DNA of 32,283 nt, from positions 1-32,283 of the forward strand of contig JAEOTM010000175.1 of NCBI GenBank assembly GCA_016839815.1, read 5' to 3'. The position numbers and the translations under genes were made by a program. The DNA is from Candidatus Hodarchaeota archaeon. Lineage in GTDB: Archaea; Asgardarchaeota; Heimdallarchaeia; Hodarchaeales; Hodarchaeaceae. The notes beneath the pieces were generated by a model. The model was given only the letters and a program-made list of their open reading frames with translations. It was not told where the DNA came from and did not search any database. The stretch's first letter is position 1; the number at the start of each line of letters is the position of its first letter. Of this stretch, positions 6,861 to 14,461 are shown in pieces.

Positions 6861-8015
6861 ATGATGTCTAAAGTCGCACTTATACCTACAGGTCCACAAT
6901 CAGTAATCGAAGATTATGGCAAGCTAATGGATCATCTCAATTACCAATCATTTATTAAAAAAGATCTAAATACCGTTATTAAGATCAACCTATCATGGTC
7001 TCTCTTCTACCCCGCCTGTTCCACCCCGCCTTGGCAACTAGATGGTGTAATACAGAAATTAATATCTGATGGATTCCAATCAGATACAATTATCCCCACA
7101 GAAAATCAAACTGTCGTCACTCATCCTTGGAGTGGAGCATACAAAAATAAATGGTTACCGATATTAAATAAATTAAACACAACATATCGACCACTAACTA
7201 ATGAAAAATGGATTCCCTACTCTCCAAAAGGAGATGTACCAGCAATGCGAGAGCTATTTAAAGATAAAATCATTATTCCAGAGATTTTCAACGGGGCCAA
7301 CGTAGTACACCTTCCGACCCTCAAAACACATGGTCACACCGTCATGACGGGGGCAATGAAGAATGCTTTTGGAGGATTAATTCCTAAATATCGTCATCAT
7401 AGTCACAAAATGATCCACGAAATCTTAGTCGATCTTTTAACCATTCAAAAAGAAATTCATCCCGGTATACTTGCAGTAATGGATGGGTCCGTGGCTGGTG
7501 ATGGTGCTGGTCCTCGAATAATGACTCCTGTCTCAACAAACTTATTATTAGCTAGTGAAGATCAGGTAGCTATTGATGCTATTTCAGCAAAACTCATGGG
7601 TTTTGACCCTCTGAAGATTAAATTCATCAAGATGGCTCATGATCAAGGTCTTGGAGTAGGGGATGTTGATCAGTTAGATCTTATCGGTACGGATCCTGCT
7701 GACTTTAAAGCAATGAATTTTCACTTTAAAACCAAAAAAAGTCTAGTAATTCGCTGGGATCAACGGATTAGAAAAACTACTTACAAATACCGTCCTCTAA
7801 AACCCCTTCATTGGTTTCTGTTCTATACTCCATTTTTCAGGTTGTTTATTATGGCTTCAGGAGTTTATCATGATTGGATTTGGTATCCCCTCATTGGTAA
7901 TCGTCGAATTAAAAAATTCAAGACAGAATCCGAATGGGGTCAACTGTTTGATTCGTATGAATTTGGTCCTAAGATGGATAAATATCCAGAAATAAAAAAT
8001 TGGGATAGGTATTAA
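6861..8015 (+). CDS. DUF362 domain protein
   Basis: About 384 residues matching DUF362: an N-terminal NLSWSLFYPACSTPPWQLDG region, central VVHLPTLKTHGHTVMTGAMK with conserved Lys-Thr-His residues, then MKNAFGGLIP and VMDGSVAGDGAGPR, and a C-terminal VAIDAISAKLMGFDP. Many members carry a C-terminal 4Fe-4S ferredoxin domain; this one has a single Cys and no ferredoxin, and ends in a hydrophobic/aromatic stretch (LHWFLFYTPFFRLFIM) that may touch the membrane. Start candidates are GTG 6855, ATG 6861 and ATG 6864; no clear Shine-Dalgarno decides between them. A SagB-type oxidoreductase gene follows 31 bp downstream, so the pair is probably co-transcribed. Confidence 0.8.
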   Translation: MMSKVALIPTGPQSVIEDYGKLMDHLNYQSFIKKDLNTVIKINLSWSLFYPACSTPPWQLDGVIQKLISDGFQSDTIIPTENQTVVTHPWSGAYKNKWLPILNKLNTTYRPLTNEKWIPYSPKGDVPAMRELFKDKIIIPEIFNGANVVHLPTLKTHGHTVMTGAMKNAFGGLIPKYRHHSHKMIHEILVDLLTIQKEIHPGILAVMDGSVAGDGAGPRIMTPVSTNLLLASEDQVAIDAISAKLMGFDPLKIKFIKMAHDQGLGVGDVDQLDLIGTDPADFKAMNFHFKTKKSLVIRWDQRIRKTTYKYRPLKPLHWFLFYTPFFRLFIMASGVYHDWIWYPLIGNRRIKKFKTESEWGQLFDSYEFGPKMDKYPEIKNWDRY

Positions 8016-8046
8016 CAGCACCTAGAATCCCTTAATGGGGTAAACG

Positions 8047-8871
8047 GTGATATTTCCATTGGAAAAACGAAAAGATTACATTATTGAGATATTCAAAAAG
8101 AATAGAGCTTTACTGAAAGGCCCTGATTGGGAAACCATGCCTCCTCACGAAGATTGGGAGTCTGATCAACAGAAGGGAATAGAAGAACCCCCTCCTCAGA
8201 AAGCTTATCCAAAAGATGCACCTATTATAGATTTAATTTCCAGAAATCACTTTAGCTCACGAGATTTTCCTACTACTGTTCTAGATGCGATTTCTAATCG
8301 ACGTAGTAGGAGAAATTTTAGTGAGTCTCCATTAACCCGTAAAGAATTGTCATTTTTATTGTATGCTACGCAGGGGATTCGCAAAGTAGGGCCTGATGAG
8401 CGTCATGGGCAAAAAAGAGCTGTTAGACGGACAGTTCCCTCTGGAGGGTCCCGTCATCCTTTTGAGACATATCTAGTAATTCAACAGGTGGAAGGAGTTT
8501 CTCCAGGTATCTATCGATACCTTGCATTTGAGGAGCAATTGCTATTCGTAAAATCAATTGAGGATGCATCTATTGCTGAAACTTTATCGAAATTAACTTT
8601 TAGCCAGTCATTTGTGGGAAAAAGTGCAGTGCTTTTCATTTGGACAGTTATTCCCTACCGAACTGAATGGCGATATTCTATACTTTCTTACAAGGATATA
8701 TTGATCGAAGCAGGCCATGTCTGCCAAAACCTTTATCTGGCATGTGAAGCAATTAATGCAGGAACCTGTGCAATTTTGGCATATGATCAGAAAGGTTTTG
8801 ATGAATTTATAGATGTTAACGGTGAGGAAGAATTCACTGTCTATATTGCTCCAGTCGGTAAACAGAAATAA
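8047..8871 (+). CDS. SagB/ThcOx-type nitroreductase-family oxidoreductase
   Basis: 274 residues. The core carries the FMN-binding pattern of SagB/ThcOx nitroreductases: SNRRSRRNFSESPLTRKEL with a conserved basic cluster, LLYATQGI, and RRTVPSGGSRHPFETYLV (the P-S-G-G-x-R-H-P signature), followed by the dimer segment EAGHVCQNLYLACEAINAGT. An N-terminal extension (about residues 1-75) is proline-rich and may be a lid. The fold is a flavin oxidoreductase that works as a homodimer; in peptide-modification clusters relatives oxidise azolines, but no cyclodehydratase or precursor is seen here, so a role in another redox reaction is more likely. GTG 8047 follows GGGG by six bases. It ends five bases before the convergent VKOR gene. 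Confidence 0.85.
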   Translation: MIFPLEKRKDYIIEIFKKNRALLKGPDWETMPPHEDWESDQQKGIEEPPPQKAYPKDAPIIDLISRNHFSSRDFPTTVLDAISNRRSRRNFSESPLTRKELSFLLYATQGIRKVGPDERHGQKRAVRRTVPSGGSRHPFETYLVIQQVEGVSPGIYRYLAFEEQLLFVKSIEDASIAETLSKLTFSQSFVGKSAVLFIWTVIPYRTEWRYSILSYKDILIEAGHVCQNLYLACEAINAGTCAILAYDQKGFDEFIDVNGEEEFTVYIAPVGKQK

Positions 8872-8876
8872 TCGAT

Positions 8877-9977
8877 TTATTGACTAGACTCGCGTAACTC
8901 CTTTGGAAAGGGTCTCCAAGTCAGAACAAGAAGTAAAATGATTATAATGGAAGCTTGTGAAAATGTGCATAAAGTGCAGATAAAGTCAATCACAAAGAGT
9001 TCTAAATACAAGAGATAGAATAAGGACACAAACATAAGAGATAATTGAACTATGATAAAATAATACCAATTTCTACCAAAATTTTCATCCAAAGTAAATG
9101 ATTTCTCTCTTCCAAGTGACAGTGTTAAAGGGAAGGGAAGTATTCCAAGTAATAGTATTTGTATCAATATTAACGAGAGGATGATAATTCCTAATAATGC
9201 AAATGGAATCTCCAAGTTGAAAAAGTTGAATATTTCATGTTTTCTGAAAAGTAGAACTTTAACCTGATCTTTTGACGCACATCCACAACCTCCACCCAGA
9301 AAATCTAGTAGTTGATAAGTTAAAGCTGTTAGAGAACTAAGGGCAAAAGATGAGATTAAAAAAAGATGCTCTTTTTCTATACGCTTTAACTCGATCCTAA
9401 GATCAGTTTTCCGATCAACCACAACACTCCCAATGGTGAGAATGAATACTATACCACCAATCAGGACAACTGCATATACTAGTAAAGATGTATCAATGAC
9501 ATCAAAGGAGGGAGGAGAGTTTCCATTATTATCAGGAGGAATATATCCAATATCAAGTAATATCGATTCGAAAGTCGATTTAATAACTCCATTATCAGCA
9601 GTAATTGTTTCAATATCTAGTACTACAGTGTTATTGGTCTCCCATATAAATATCACCCAAGGTAGGTTACCATAATCCGAAATAGTAATATTATATTTTT
9701 CCATTTGCTCAAAAAAGTAATCTGGATCTTGAGAAGCATCAATAAATGAGAATGAAATACTCTCATTCTGCTTATATTCTTCATAAAAAGGATCTACATA
9801 GGAATTGTATTTTTCAACGCAGGATGAACATTGACTGAACGTAATAATGATACAGTCAACTTGGACATCAACTTGACCATTTACCTGATAGAGATGATTG
9901 ATCCCAAGAAATAATGTAGAAATAATAAGTATGGTCGCAACATTGTGAGGAAAGTGAATCTTGGGCAGAAACGTCAC
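8877..9977 (-). CDS. thioredoxin-fold/VKOR fusion membrane protein
   Basis: 366 residues. Residues 13-30 form a signal anchor. A thioredoxin-like domain with C50-S-S-C53 follows (about 36-150; SQCSSCVEKY, GNLPWVIFI with the cis-Pro). After a TM near 168-190 and a basic cytosolic loop comes a four-helix VKOR-like domain: cysteines C231 and C233 (GGGCGCASKD), NLEIPFALLGIIIL, and the active-site pair C334-T-L-C337. VKOR/DsbB-type enzymes reoxidise a thioredoxin-like partner and pass electrons to quinone, so this is probably a self-contained system making disulfides outside the cell. The Trx domain is N-terminal, the reverse of the usual bacterial VKOR-Trx order. Its ATG overlaps the Mrp stop in ATGA. 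The close loop Cys spacing is unusual. Confidence 0.75.
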   Translation of the reverse strand: MTFLPKIHFPHNVATILIISTLFLGINHLYQVNGQVDVQVDCIIITFSQCSSCVEKYNSYVDPFYEEYKQNESISFSFIDASQDPDYFFEQMEKYNITISDYGNLPWVIFIWETNNTVVLDIETITADNGVIKSTFESILLDIGYIPPDNNGNSPPSFDVIDTSLLVYAVVLIGGIVFILTIGSVVVDRKTDLRIELKRIEKEHLFLISSFALSSLTALTYQLLDFLGGGCGCASKDQVKVLLFRKHEIFNFFNLEIPFALLGIIILSLILIQILLLGILPFPLTLSLGREKSFTLDENFGRNWYYFIIVQLSLMFVSLFYLLYLELFVIDFICTLCTFSQASIIIILLLVLTWRPFPKELRESSQ

Positions 9978-10783
9978 TTCTTCTTTAATTTTTTCAGTAA
10001 TTTGGTCACAATCGGGGAGAAATACTCAAATGCTTCCGATAATCCTTTATCTTCATCGACCCTGATATTCAAATCAAACGGAATCTTTCCAAGAACTTCG
10101 GTATTAAACTCATTTGCCATCTTTTCTCCTCCTCCTTCTCCGAATAACGTATGTTCAGCATTGCACGACGGGCATTTAAAAACAGACATGTTTTCGATAA
10201 TGCCAAGAACTGGATCGGATTCTTCTCCCAACATTTTTCGTGACATGACAAGAGATTTCCCAGTGTCTAAGATACTTACCTCCTGAGGAGTCGTGACGAT
10301 TACCACACCATCAAGGTCTGGTAACATTTGCATGATACTAATCGCTTCATCACCAGTTCCTGGAGGCATATCGAAAATTAGGATTTCTAAAGGTCCCCAT
10401 TCAAAATCGGTCAGGAATTGATTTAGTGCCTTCATTTTAAGCGGACCTCTCCACACAACAGGTGTAGATGACGTTTCTAGAAAGAAGGCCATCGATATTA
10501 TCTTTACATCTAATGGTCCAACTACTGGAAGAGGCTTTCCATTGTCTTGTACTTCAACTTTTTTATCCTCCACTCCTAACATTTTGGCAATATTGGGTCC
10601 TGAAAAATCAAGATCAGCAATACCAACCTTACCTGGAAATTTTTTTCCAAAAGCCAAGGCTAAGTTTGAGGCAACAGTAGATTTACCTACTCCACCTTTA
10701 CCACTAAGTACGACAATTTTTCTTTTCACATTTTTCATCGCAGCAGCAATTTCATCTTGCTGTGTTTTTAAATTTGACTGCAC
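9974..10783 (-). CDS. Mrp/NBP35-type P-loop ATPase, Fe-S cluster carrier
   Basis: 269 residues with a deviant Walker A SGKGGVGKST at 27-36, IADLDFSGPN (switch region), FDMPPGTGDE near 138-146 and the Cys pair C204-P-S-C207 (KCPSCNAEH). These are the hallmarks of Mrp/ApbC/NBP35 proteins, which form dimers binding a bridging 4Fe-4S cluster through the CxxC and transfer it to apo-proteins. The start is GTG at 10783 with AAGGAA seven bases before it. The stop overlaps the VKOR-Trx start (ATGA), so the two are translationally coupled, linking Fe-S and thiol chemistry. A small inverted repeat GACT-GAA-AGTC lies upstream at 10816-10826. Confidence 0.92.
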   Translation of the reverse strand: MQSNLKTQQDEIAAAMKNVKRKIVVLSGKGGVGKSTVASNLALAFGKKFPGKVGIADLDFSGPNIAKMLGVEDKKVEVQDNGKPLPVVGPLDVKIISMAFFLETSSTPVVWRGPLKMKALNQFLTDFEWGPLEILIFDMPPGTGDEAISIMQMLPDLDGVVIVTTPQEVSILDTGKSLVMSRKMLGEESDPVLGIIENMSVFKCPSCNAEHTLFGEGGGEKMANEFNTEVLGKIPFDLNIRVDEDKGLSEAFEYFSPIVTKLLKKLKKK

Positions 10784-10914
10784 AGTTATTTCCTTCAGAA
10801 TTTACTCTTTTTAATGACTGAAAGTCTTAATTAACGAGGAGATTTAACACGATTTTAATTTTTCTTCACTTTATTGTTCGTAAATGACTGCTTTATCTAT
10901 TATTTTGCATCAGT

Positions 10915-12096
10915 CTATTCTCGTCCAAAAGCTAGTTTCACCAAATCAAACGCACCTTCAAAAACATGTTTGGGAACGACAGTTAATTCTTCTGCTTCTG
11001 ACCCATATTTCAAGTTAAAAAATTGACTGAAGGCATCTAGAGCACTCCAGAGAAATCTAGAGGCATGATCTGCAATAATGAAAGTGAGAAAATTCTCATT
11101 ATTAGAAAGCATTATAGTTTCTTCTTGAAATTGAATCATTTTGACATCAGTTGTTTCAATCATCTCTGTAAATAGGTTTATAACAGCAAGAACTCCACCA
11201 GAGAATAATAAATCACGATCACTACCCATATTTCCTCTAGGTGCAAAATCATAAGAGTACAACATCAATCCTGATTTATTAATAACCATAAGCTTTCTTA
11301 GTCTGTGGAACTGCAATAAACCAAGTGGTGCACTTACATAGGCTTTATAAATTAACCAGCTACCCACAATCACACTCATATGAGGAGCGAGATGTTGGAG
11401 GAAGATATGGAAATCTGGATTGATAAATTTCTCTAAAAACCTGGCACTAACGACAACCAGAAGTGGAATACCAAAAAAGAAGATGATGGAAAGCTGTAAC
11501 AATAATGCCTGTGTCCTTTGTTTCTTAATTGTTATTTGGTATTTAATTTTCTGAAGAGAGTATAAAGTGACGATAATTACATAACCTACAAAATATGCGG
11601 CTGGAAAATTGGTAGTGTATAGAAGAATTAAAACAGTCTGAAGAGCTATAAAGAGATTGTCAATATTCTGCATAAAATTTAATTCTGTTGTCATAATATC
11701 TGGAAACAGCACTGGATATATCATATTTAGCAGAAAAGCCCCAAGAAATATACCATAAATTGAGGCATGAATAGGTGAGACCTGATCTTTGCGAAAAAAT
11801 TCGATAAATAACAAGAAAACACCTGAAGACAATCCACCATATAGCGGGAATAAGTAGTTGATAATATTTCCCTCATTTCGGTAAAATTGGACGGGATCAT
11901 TCATATTGAGAATATAAAAGATAAATTCAAAAGCTACAAATGCAATAAAAGTAATATACAATCCAATTAATATCCCAATTACAGGAAGCTTAGTTTCTCG
12001 CCACCTAATCCGTAAAGAACGAAATAGAAAAAGCGAAACACCTATCTCAAGAGAAAATATGATAAATCCAACTAAGCTGAGGGTTCCGATAACCAT
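10915..12096 (-). CDS. 7-TM protein with a C-terminal longin/profilin-like domain
   Basis: 393 residues. About 250 N-terminal residues form seven hydrophobic segments, as in 7-TM sensor proteins. The soluble C-terminal domain (about 285-393) begins LRKLMVINKSGLMLYSYDF, continues DRDLLFSGGVLAVINLFTEM, then a beta pair (VKMIQFQEETIMLS, FLTFIIADH) and a final helix (LDAFSQFFNLKYG). A two-strand start followed by an SGxxxAI helix, more strands and a helix is the pattern of longin and roadblock-like (profilin-fold) domains that bind small GTPases in eukaryotes and abound in Asgard archaea. The membrane part could sense a signal and the domain relay it to a GTPase. The ATG at 12096 has AGGA 14 bases upstream. 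Confidence 0.65.
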   Translation of the reverse strand: MVIGTLSLVGFIIFSLEIGVSLFLFRSLRIRWRETKLPVIGILIGLYITFIAFVAFEFIFYILNMNDPVQFYRNEGNIINYLFPLYGGLSSGVFLLFIEFFRKDQVSPIHASIYGIFLGAFLLNMIYPVLFPDIMTTELNFMQNIDNLFIALQTVLILLYTTNFPAAYFVGYVIIVTLYSLQKIKYQITIKKQRTQALLLQLSIIFFFGIPLLVVVSARFLEKFINPDFHIFLQHLAPHMSVIVGSWLIYKAYVSAPLGLLQFHRLRKLMVINKSGLMLYSYDFAPRGNMGSDRDLLFSGGVLAVINLFTEMIETTDVKMIQFQEETIMLSNNENFLTFIIADHASRFLWSALDAFSQFFNLKYGSEAEELTVVPKHVFEGAFDLVKLAFGRE

Positions 12097-12223
12097 TTAA
12101 TGATCAATCCTGCAAGCGGTATAGGTGTGGGTTTGAATTCAATTTGAATAATTTTTCAAAGTACTTAAACACTTGGAAATAAGTCAAATCATACCATCAA
12201 ACTACAAAAAGAAGACTTAAGAC

Positions 12224-13000
12224 ATGACTTCCTTTCTTTTTCAAATTGCTCAGGATTCACTTTCATCTAAAAACGTAAAAACAGATCTGAAAATAGAAAC
12301 TGTAATTGTTGGCGTTCGCTATACTTGCGTACTTCTATCAAATGGATCATGCGGAGTAGCATATACATTGGTAGAGAATGAAGGTATGAAAGAAAGCCAT
12401 CACAAATATTTAACAGAAAAATACCTGCACAGAAAGGACATTATTGAATTAATCGAATATTGTGACTCAGAGTTCTCAATTTTTAGAAGTATTGGAATAG
12501 CTACTCTGAATGCGTTCTCGCAAGCTAACCTCAAAGTAGAAAGTGAAGAGGATATAGGAATAACTGATATTTTACCTGAAAAAGCATCTAATGTTGGTAT
12601 GATTGGAGATATTCAACCAATCACCCGAATCCTGGTTCAAAAAGGATATAAAGTTCATATATTAGATAAATATCCCTCTTCAGGAAAAAATCCTAATATT
12701 GTTAATGTAAATAACATTTCAGATCTAAAAAATAGCACTCATCTGATAGTTTCAGGTTCAGCCTTTGTTTTTAACAATTTTGATTATGTTCGTGACCTTC
12801 TCTCCACAGTTCCAGGAGAAAAAGTTCTTCTTGGTCCTACAGCTCAAATACTCCCAAAAATCGCCTTTAAACACGGTTTCACATATATTGGAAGCTCAAA
12901 GATAATCGATCCATCATCTACCATCAGAGTGATTATGGAAGCAGGTGGGTATCGGGCTTTTAAGGAATTTACGAAAAAATATTCATTTCGAGCAGACTAG
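12224..13000 (+). CDS. DUF4213/DUF364 protein
   Basis: 258 residues in two parts. The N-terminal domain (about 20-100; VGVRYTCVLLSNGSCGVAYT, IATLNAFSQ) corresponds to DUF4213, which has an enolase-N-like fold. The C-terminal Rossmann-like domain (NVGMIGDIQPITRILVQKGY, LIVSGSAFVFNNFD, KVLLGPTAQILPK) corresponds to DUF364. Proteins with this pair have been proposed as heavy-metal chelation or metallocofactor proteins; the reaction is not known. A TATA-like TACTTAAA is present near 12162-12169. The gene stands alone, divergent from the 7-TM/longin-like gene. Confidence 0.8.
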   Translation: MTSFLFQIAQDSLSSKNVKTDLKIETVIVGVRYTCVLLSNGSCGVAYTLVENEGMKESHHKYLTEKYLHRKDIIELIEYCDSEFSIFRSIGIATLNAFSQANLKVESEEDIGITDILPEKASNVGMIGDIQPITRILVQKGYKVHILDKYPSSGKNPNIVNVNNISDLKNSTHLIVSGSAFVFNNFDYVRDLLSTVPGEKVLLGPTAQILPKIAFKHGFTYIGSSKIIDPSSTIRVIMEAGGYRAFKEFTKKYSFRAD

Positions 13001-13043
13001 CTTCATGGTCAGAATTTTGTCGAAAATTCCAGAGAGTTGCGGA

Positions 13044-13070
13044 TGACACTTTTTGACACTTTTTGACACT
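13044..13070. repeat. 10-bp tandem repeat TTTTGACACT
   Basis: TTTTGACACT occurs twice exactly (13051-13060, 13061-13070), preceded by a partial copy TGACACT at 13044-13050, giving a period of exactly 10 bp. It lies in the gap between the DUF364 gene and the small-gene run starting at 13148. The near-helical period would place bound proteins on one face of the DNA; it could be a regulator array or simple slippage. Confidence 0.6.
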
Positions 13071-13147
13071 TCTAGATATGTCCCAAATATATCTAGTAGC
13101 ACATTCATAGATCCATTCAGAACAGAAATAATTGGAAGATTGCAGAA

Positions 13148-13411
13148 ATGTCAGTTACGACTCAATTTGGATTCAAAAAGTCCTTAGATCGCTTAATGCA
13201 GTTAATATATCTTTCATCGAACTTCTTTACAAATCTCGAGGTTCAAAATCAAGTATGTGCGCTTAATGTCAAGGATACGTTTACAGAAACCGAAAAAAAT
13301 CAATTATTGACCTACTTTCTGGATCTAATTGAATCTCTTTCTCTCGAAAGAATCTATCTCACCCAAGACCCCAATGACAAGAACCGTTATTTCTACAACG
13401 GAGGATTTTGA
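13148..13411 (+). CDS. 87-residue protein of unknown function, first gene of an unknown run
   Basis: A small protein starting MSVTTQFGFKKSLDRLMQLI and ending RYFYNGGF, with mixed helices and a short beta pair at the end (LERIYLTQDP, RYFYNGG). There is no membrane segment and no catalytic motif. Its stop codon lies inside the ribosome-binding region of the next gene: GGAGG at 13400-13404 precedes TGA 13409-13411 and a TTG at 13413, so the two are tightly coupled. The ATG at 13148 has only a weak GGAAGA upstream. It is not recognised. Confidence 0.6.
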   Translation: MSVTTQFGFKKSLDRLMQLIYLSSNFFTNLEVQNQVCALNVKDTFTETEKNQLLTYFLDLIESLSLERIYLTQDPNDKNRYFYNGGF

Positions 13412-13412
13412 C

Positions 13413-13859
13413 TTGTATTCAGAATATTATGCTGTACCCAATAAGAAATCAACTCCCAAAAAGAAAACAGTGATCCATTACTGGAAGGAACCCCGATTGA
13501 GCTCTCAAAAAATTGATCAAAACCTAGTGGAGAAAGATGAAAAAGAGGTAGAGGCTTCCCGATTAGCTGATAGAGCCCTACTCCTACTTTCCTTCAAGGA
13601 CACACCTAGTCAAAATTTACATCACGTATTACAAGTTTTGGGAATTCACTCCATTGAAGAAAAAAGAAGTATCTTGCAAGAAATCTTCCGTTTAATTCGA
13701 GAAGGTATTGTCTATGTTCCTAAGGGCCTCCCACTATTGATTGACCAGGGAATTGACAATATCGAAAACGTTTCTGAAATTGATCTTGTACTCCTCAAAC
13801 CCTACGATCAATTGATCTCAGAAATCCAACGAGATATCTCTGCATTTAATAATACATGA
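13413..13859 (+). CDS. protein of unknown function, second gene of the unknown run
   Basis: About 148 residues: a Lys-rich N-terminus (PNKKSTPKKKTVIHYWKEP), a linker, then a helical domain from about residue 45 (EASRLADRALLLLSFKD, LHHVLQVLGIHSIEEKRSIL) that resembles a small helix-turn-helix bundle but is not assigned. The frame is open from a TTG at 13329 and holds an ATG at 13374, yet neither has a Shine-Dalgarno. The perfect GGAGG at 13400-13404 is eight bases before TTG 13413, immediately after the stop of the previous gene, so 13413 is preferred. Its stop overlaps an ATG (ATGA at 13856-13859). Confidence 0.55.
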   Translation: MYSEYYAVPNKKSTPKKKTVIHYWKEPRLSSQKIDQNLVEKDEKEVEASRLADRALLLLSFKDTPSQNLHHVLQVLGIHSIEEKRSILQEIFRLIREGIVYVPKGLPLLIDQGIDNIENVSEIDLVLLKPYDQLISEIQRDISAFNNT

Positions 13860-13874
13860 ATATATTAGAAAGAG

Positions 13875-14300
13875 TTGAAAAAATTGGCGTTGCAAAACTC
13901 AAGAATTTTGGAAAGAAATTCTGTAAGCACTGCACAGCTGAATGAGCTAAAAATCCATCTTAGATTAATGAATAGTACTTGTGAAGATTTACTAACTAGA
14001 AAATGGCAACATATTCAACATATGCAAATTGATTTGGATTTAGACCCAAATATGAGCATTAAGGAACTAGTCCAATTGTATCATAAGTTCGAAGATTTAA
14101 TAGAGGTTTTTAAGCTAAAATCTTACACTTTCCGCCAATTGGAAAAACTTTTGGTAGAAATAGAAACCGTTAAAGATATGTTAGATATTTCTCGTGATAC
14201 TCCGTTCCAGCAAATAGTTTTTCAACTAACTTCGTATGATATTCCATCATTAGGAGTGGGAAATAACTCTATCTTAGAAAAGATAATGAAATATTACTAA
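13875..14300 (+). CDS. coiled-coil protein of unknown function, third gene of the unknown run
   Basis: 141 residues, mostly helical with coiled-coil character (LNELKIHLRLMNSTCEDLL, YHKFEDLIEVFKLK, LEKLLVEIETVKDMLDI). No enzymatic motif. The frame opens at TTG 13875 without a good Shine-Dalgarno. A different frame starts at ATG 13856, overlapping the previous stop (ATGA), and runs 29 codons (MNILERVEKIGVAKLKNFGK) before stopping; a frameshift joining the two is possible. A hairpin with a T-tract follows at 14326-14373. It may act as a structural partner of the neighbouring small proteins; this is inference from the arrangement. Confidence 0.55.
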   Translation: MKKLALQNSRILERNSVSTAQLNELKIHLRLMNSTCEDLLTRKWQHIQHMQIDLDLDPNMSIKELVQLYHKFEDLIEVFKLKSYTFRQLEKLLVEIETVKDMLDISRDTPFQQIVFQLTSYDIPSLGVGNNSILEKIMKYY

Positions 14301-14325
14301 CTGGAATTTCTTTTCCTGAGAATTT

Positions 14326-14373
14326 CCCTTATCATATAGTTCTAGCTAGTCTATGATAAATAAGGGGTTTTTT
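14326..14373 (+). terminator. hairpin plus T6 tract after the small-gene run
   Basis: An imperfect inverted repeat (CCCTTATCATATAG at 14326-14339 against CTATGATAAATAAGGG at 14351-14366, pairing CCCTTA with TAAGGG and TCATA with TATGA) is followed by six T at 14368-14373. This is the form of an intrinsic terminator, although archaeal termination depends mainly on the T-tract. Confidence 0.5.
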
Positions 14374-14461
14374 CTCAACTTTTTCTTTAGCAAAATCTCT
14401 TAAAACTACTTGACATGGTGAGAATCTATAGTACTTAAATCGAAAAAGAAGGCTAATTAGT

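Noticed and set aside
10816..10826. Small inverted repeat GACT-GAA-AGTC upstream of the Mrp gene
   Set aside because: 4-bp arms are too short to support an operator without a second copy.
10876..10890. Possible fourth copy of the TCAGT-N5-ACTGA operator (TTCGTAAATGACTG)
   Set aside because: It resembles copy 3 only if one base is missing and the right arm is incomplete, so dimer symmetry is lost; probably chance.
13329..13412. Upstream extension of the second small gene to TTG 13329 or ATG 13374
   Set aside because: It would overlap the preceding gene by up to 83 bases and has no ribosome-binding site, while GGAGG directly serves TTG 13413.
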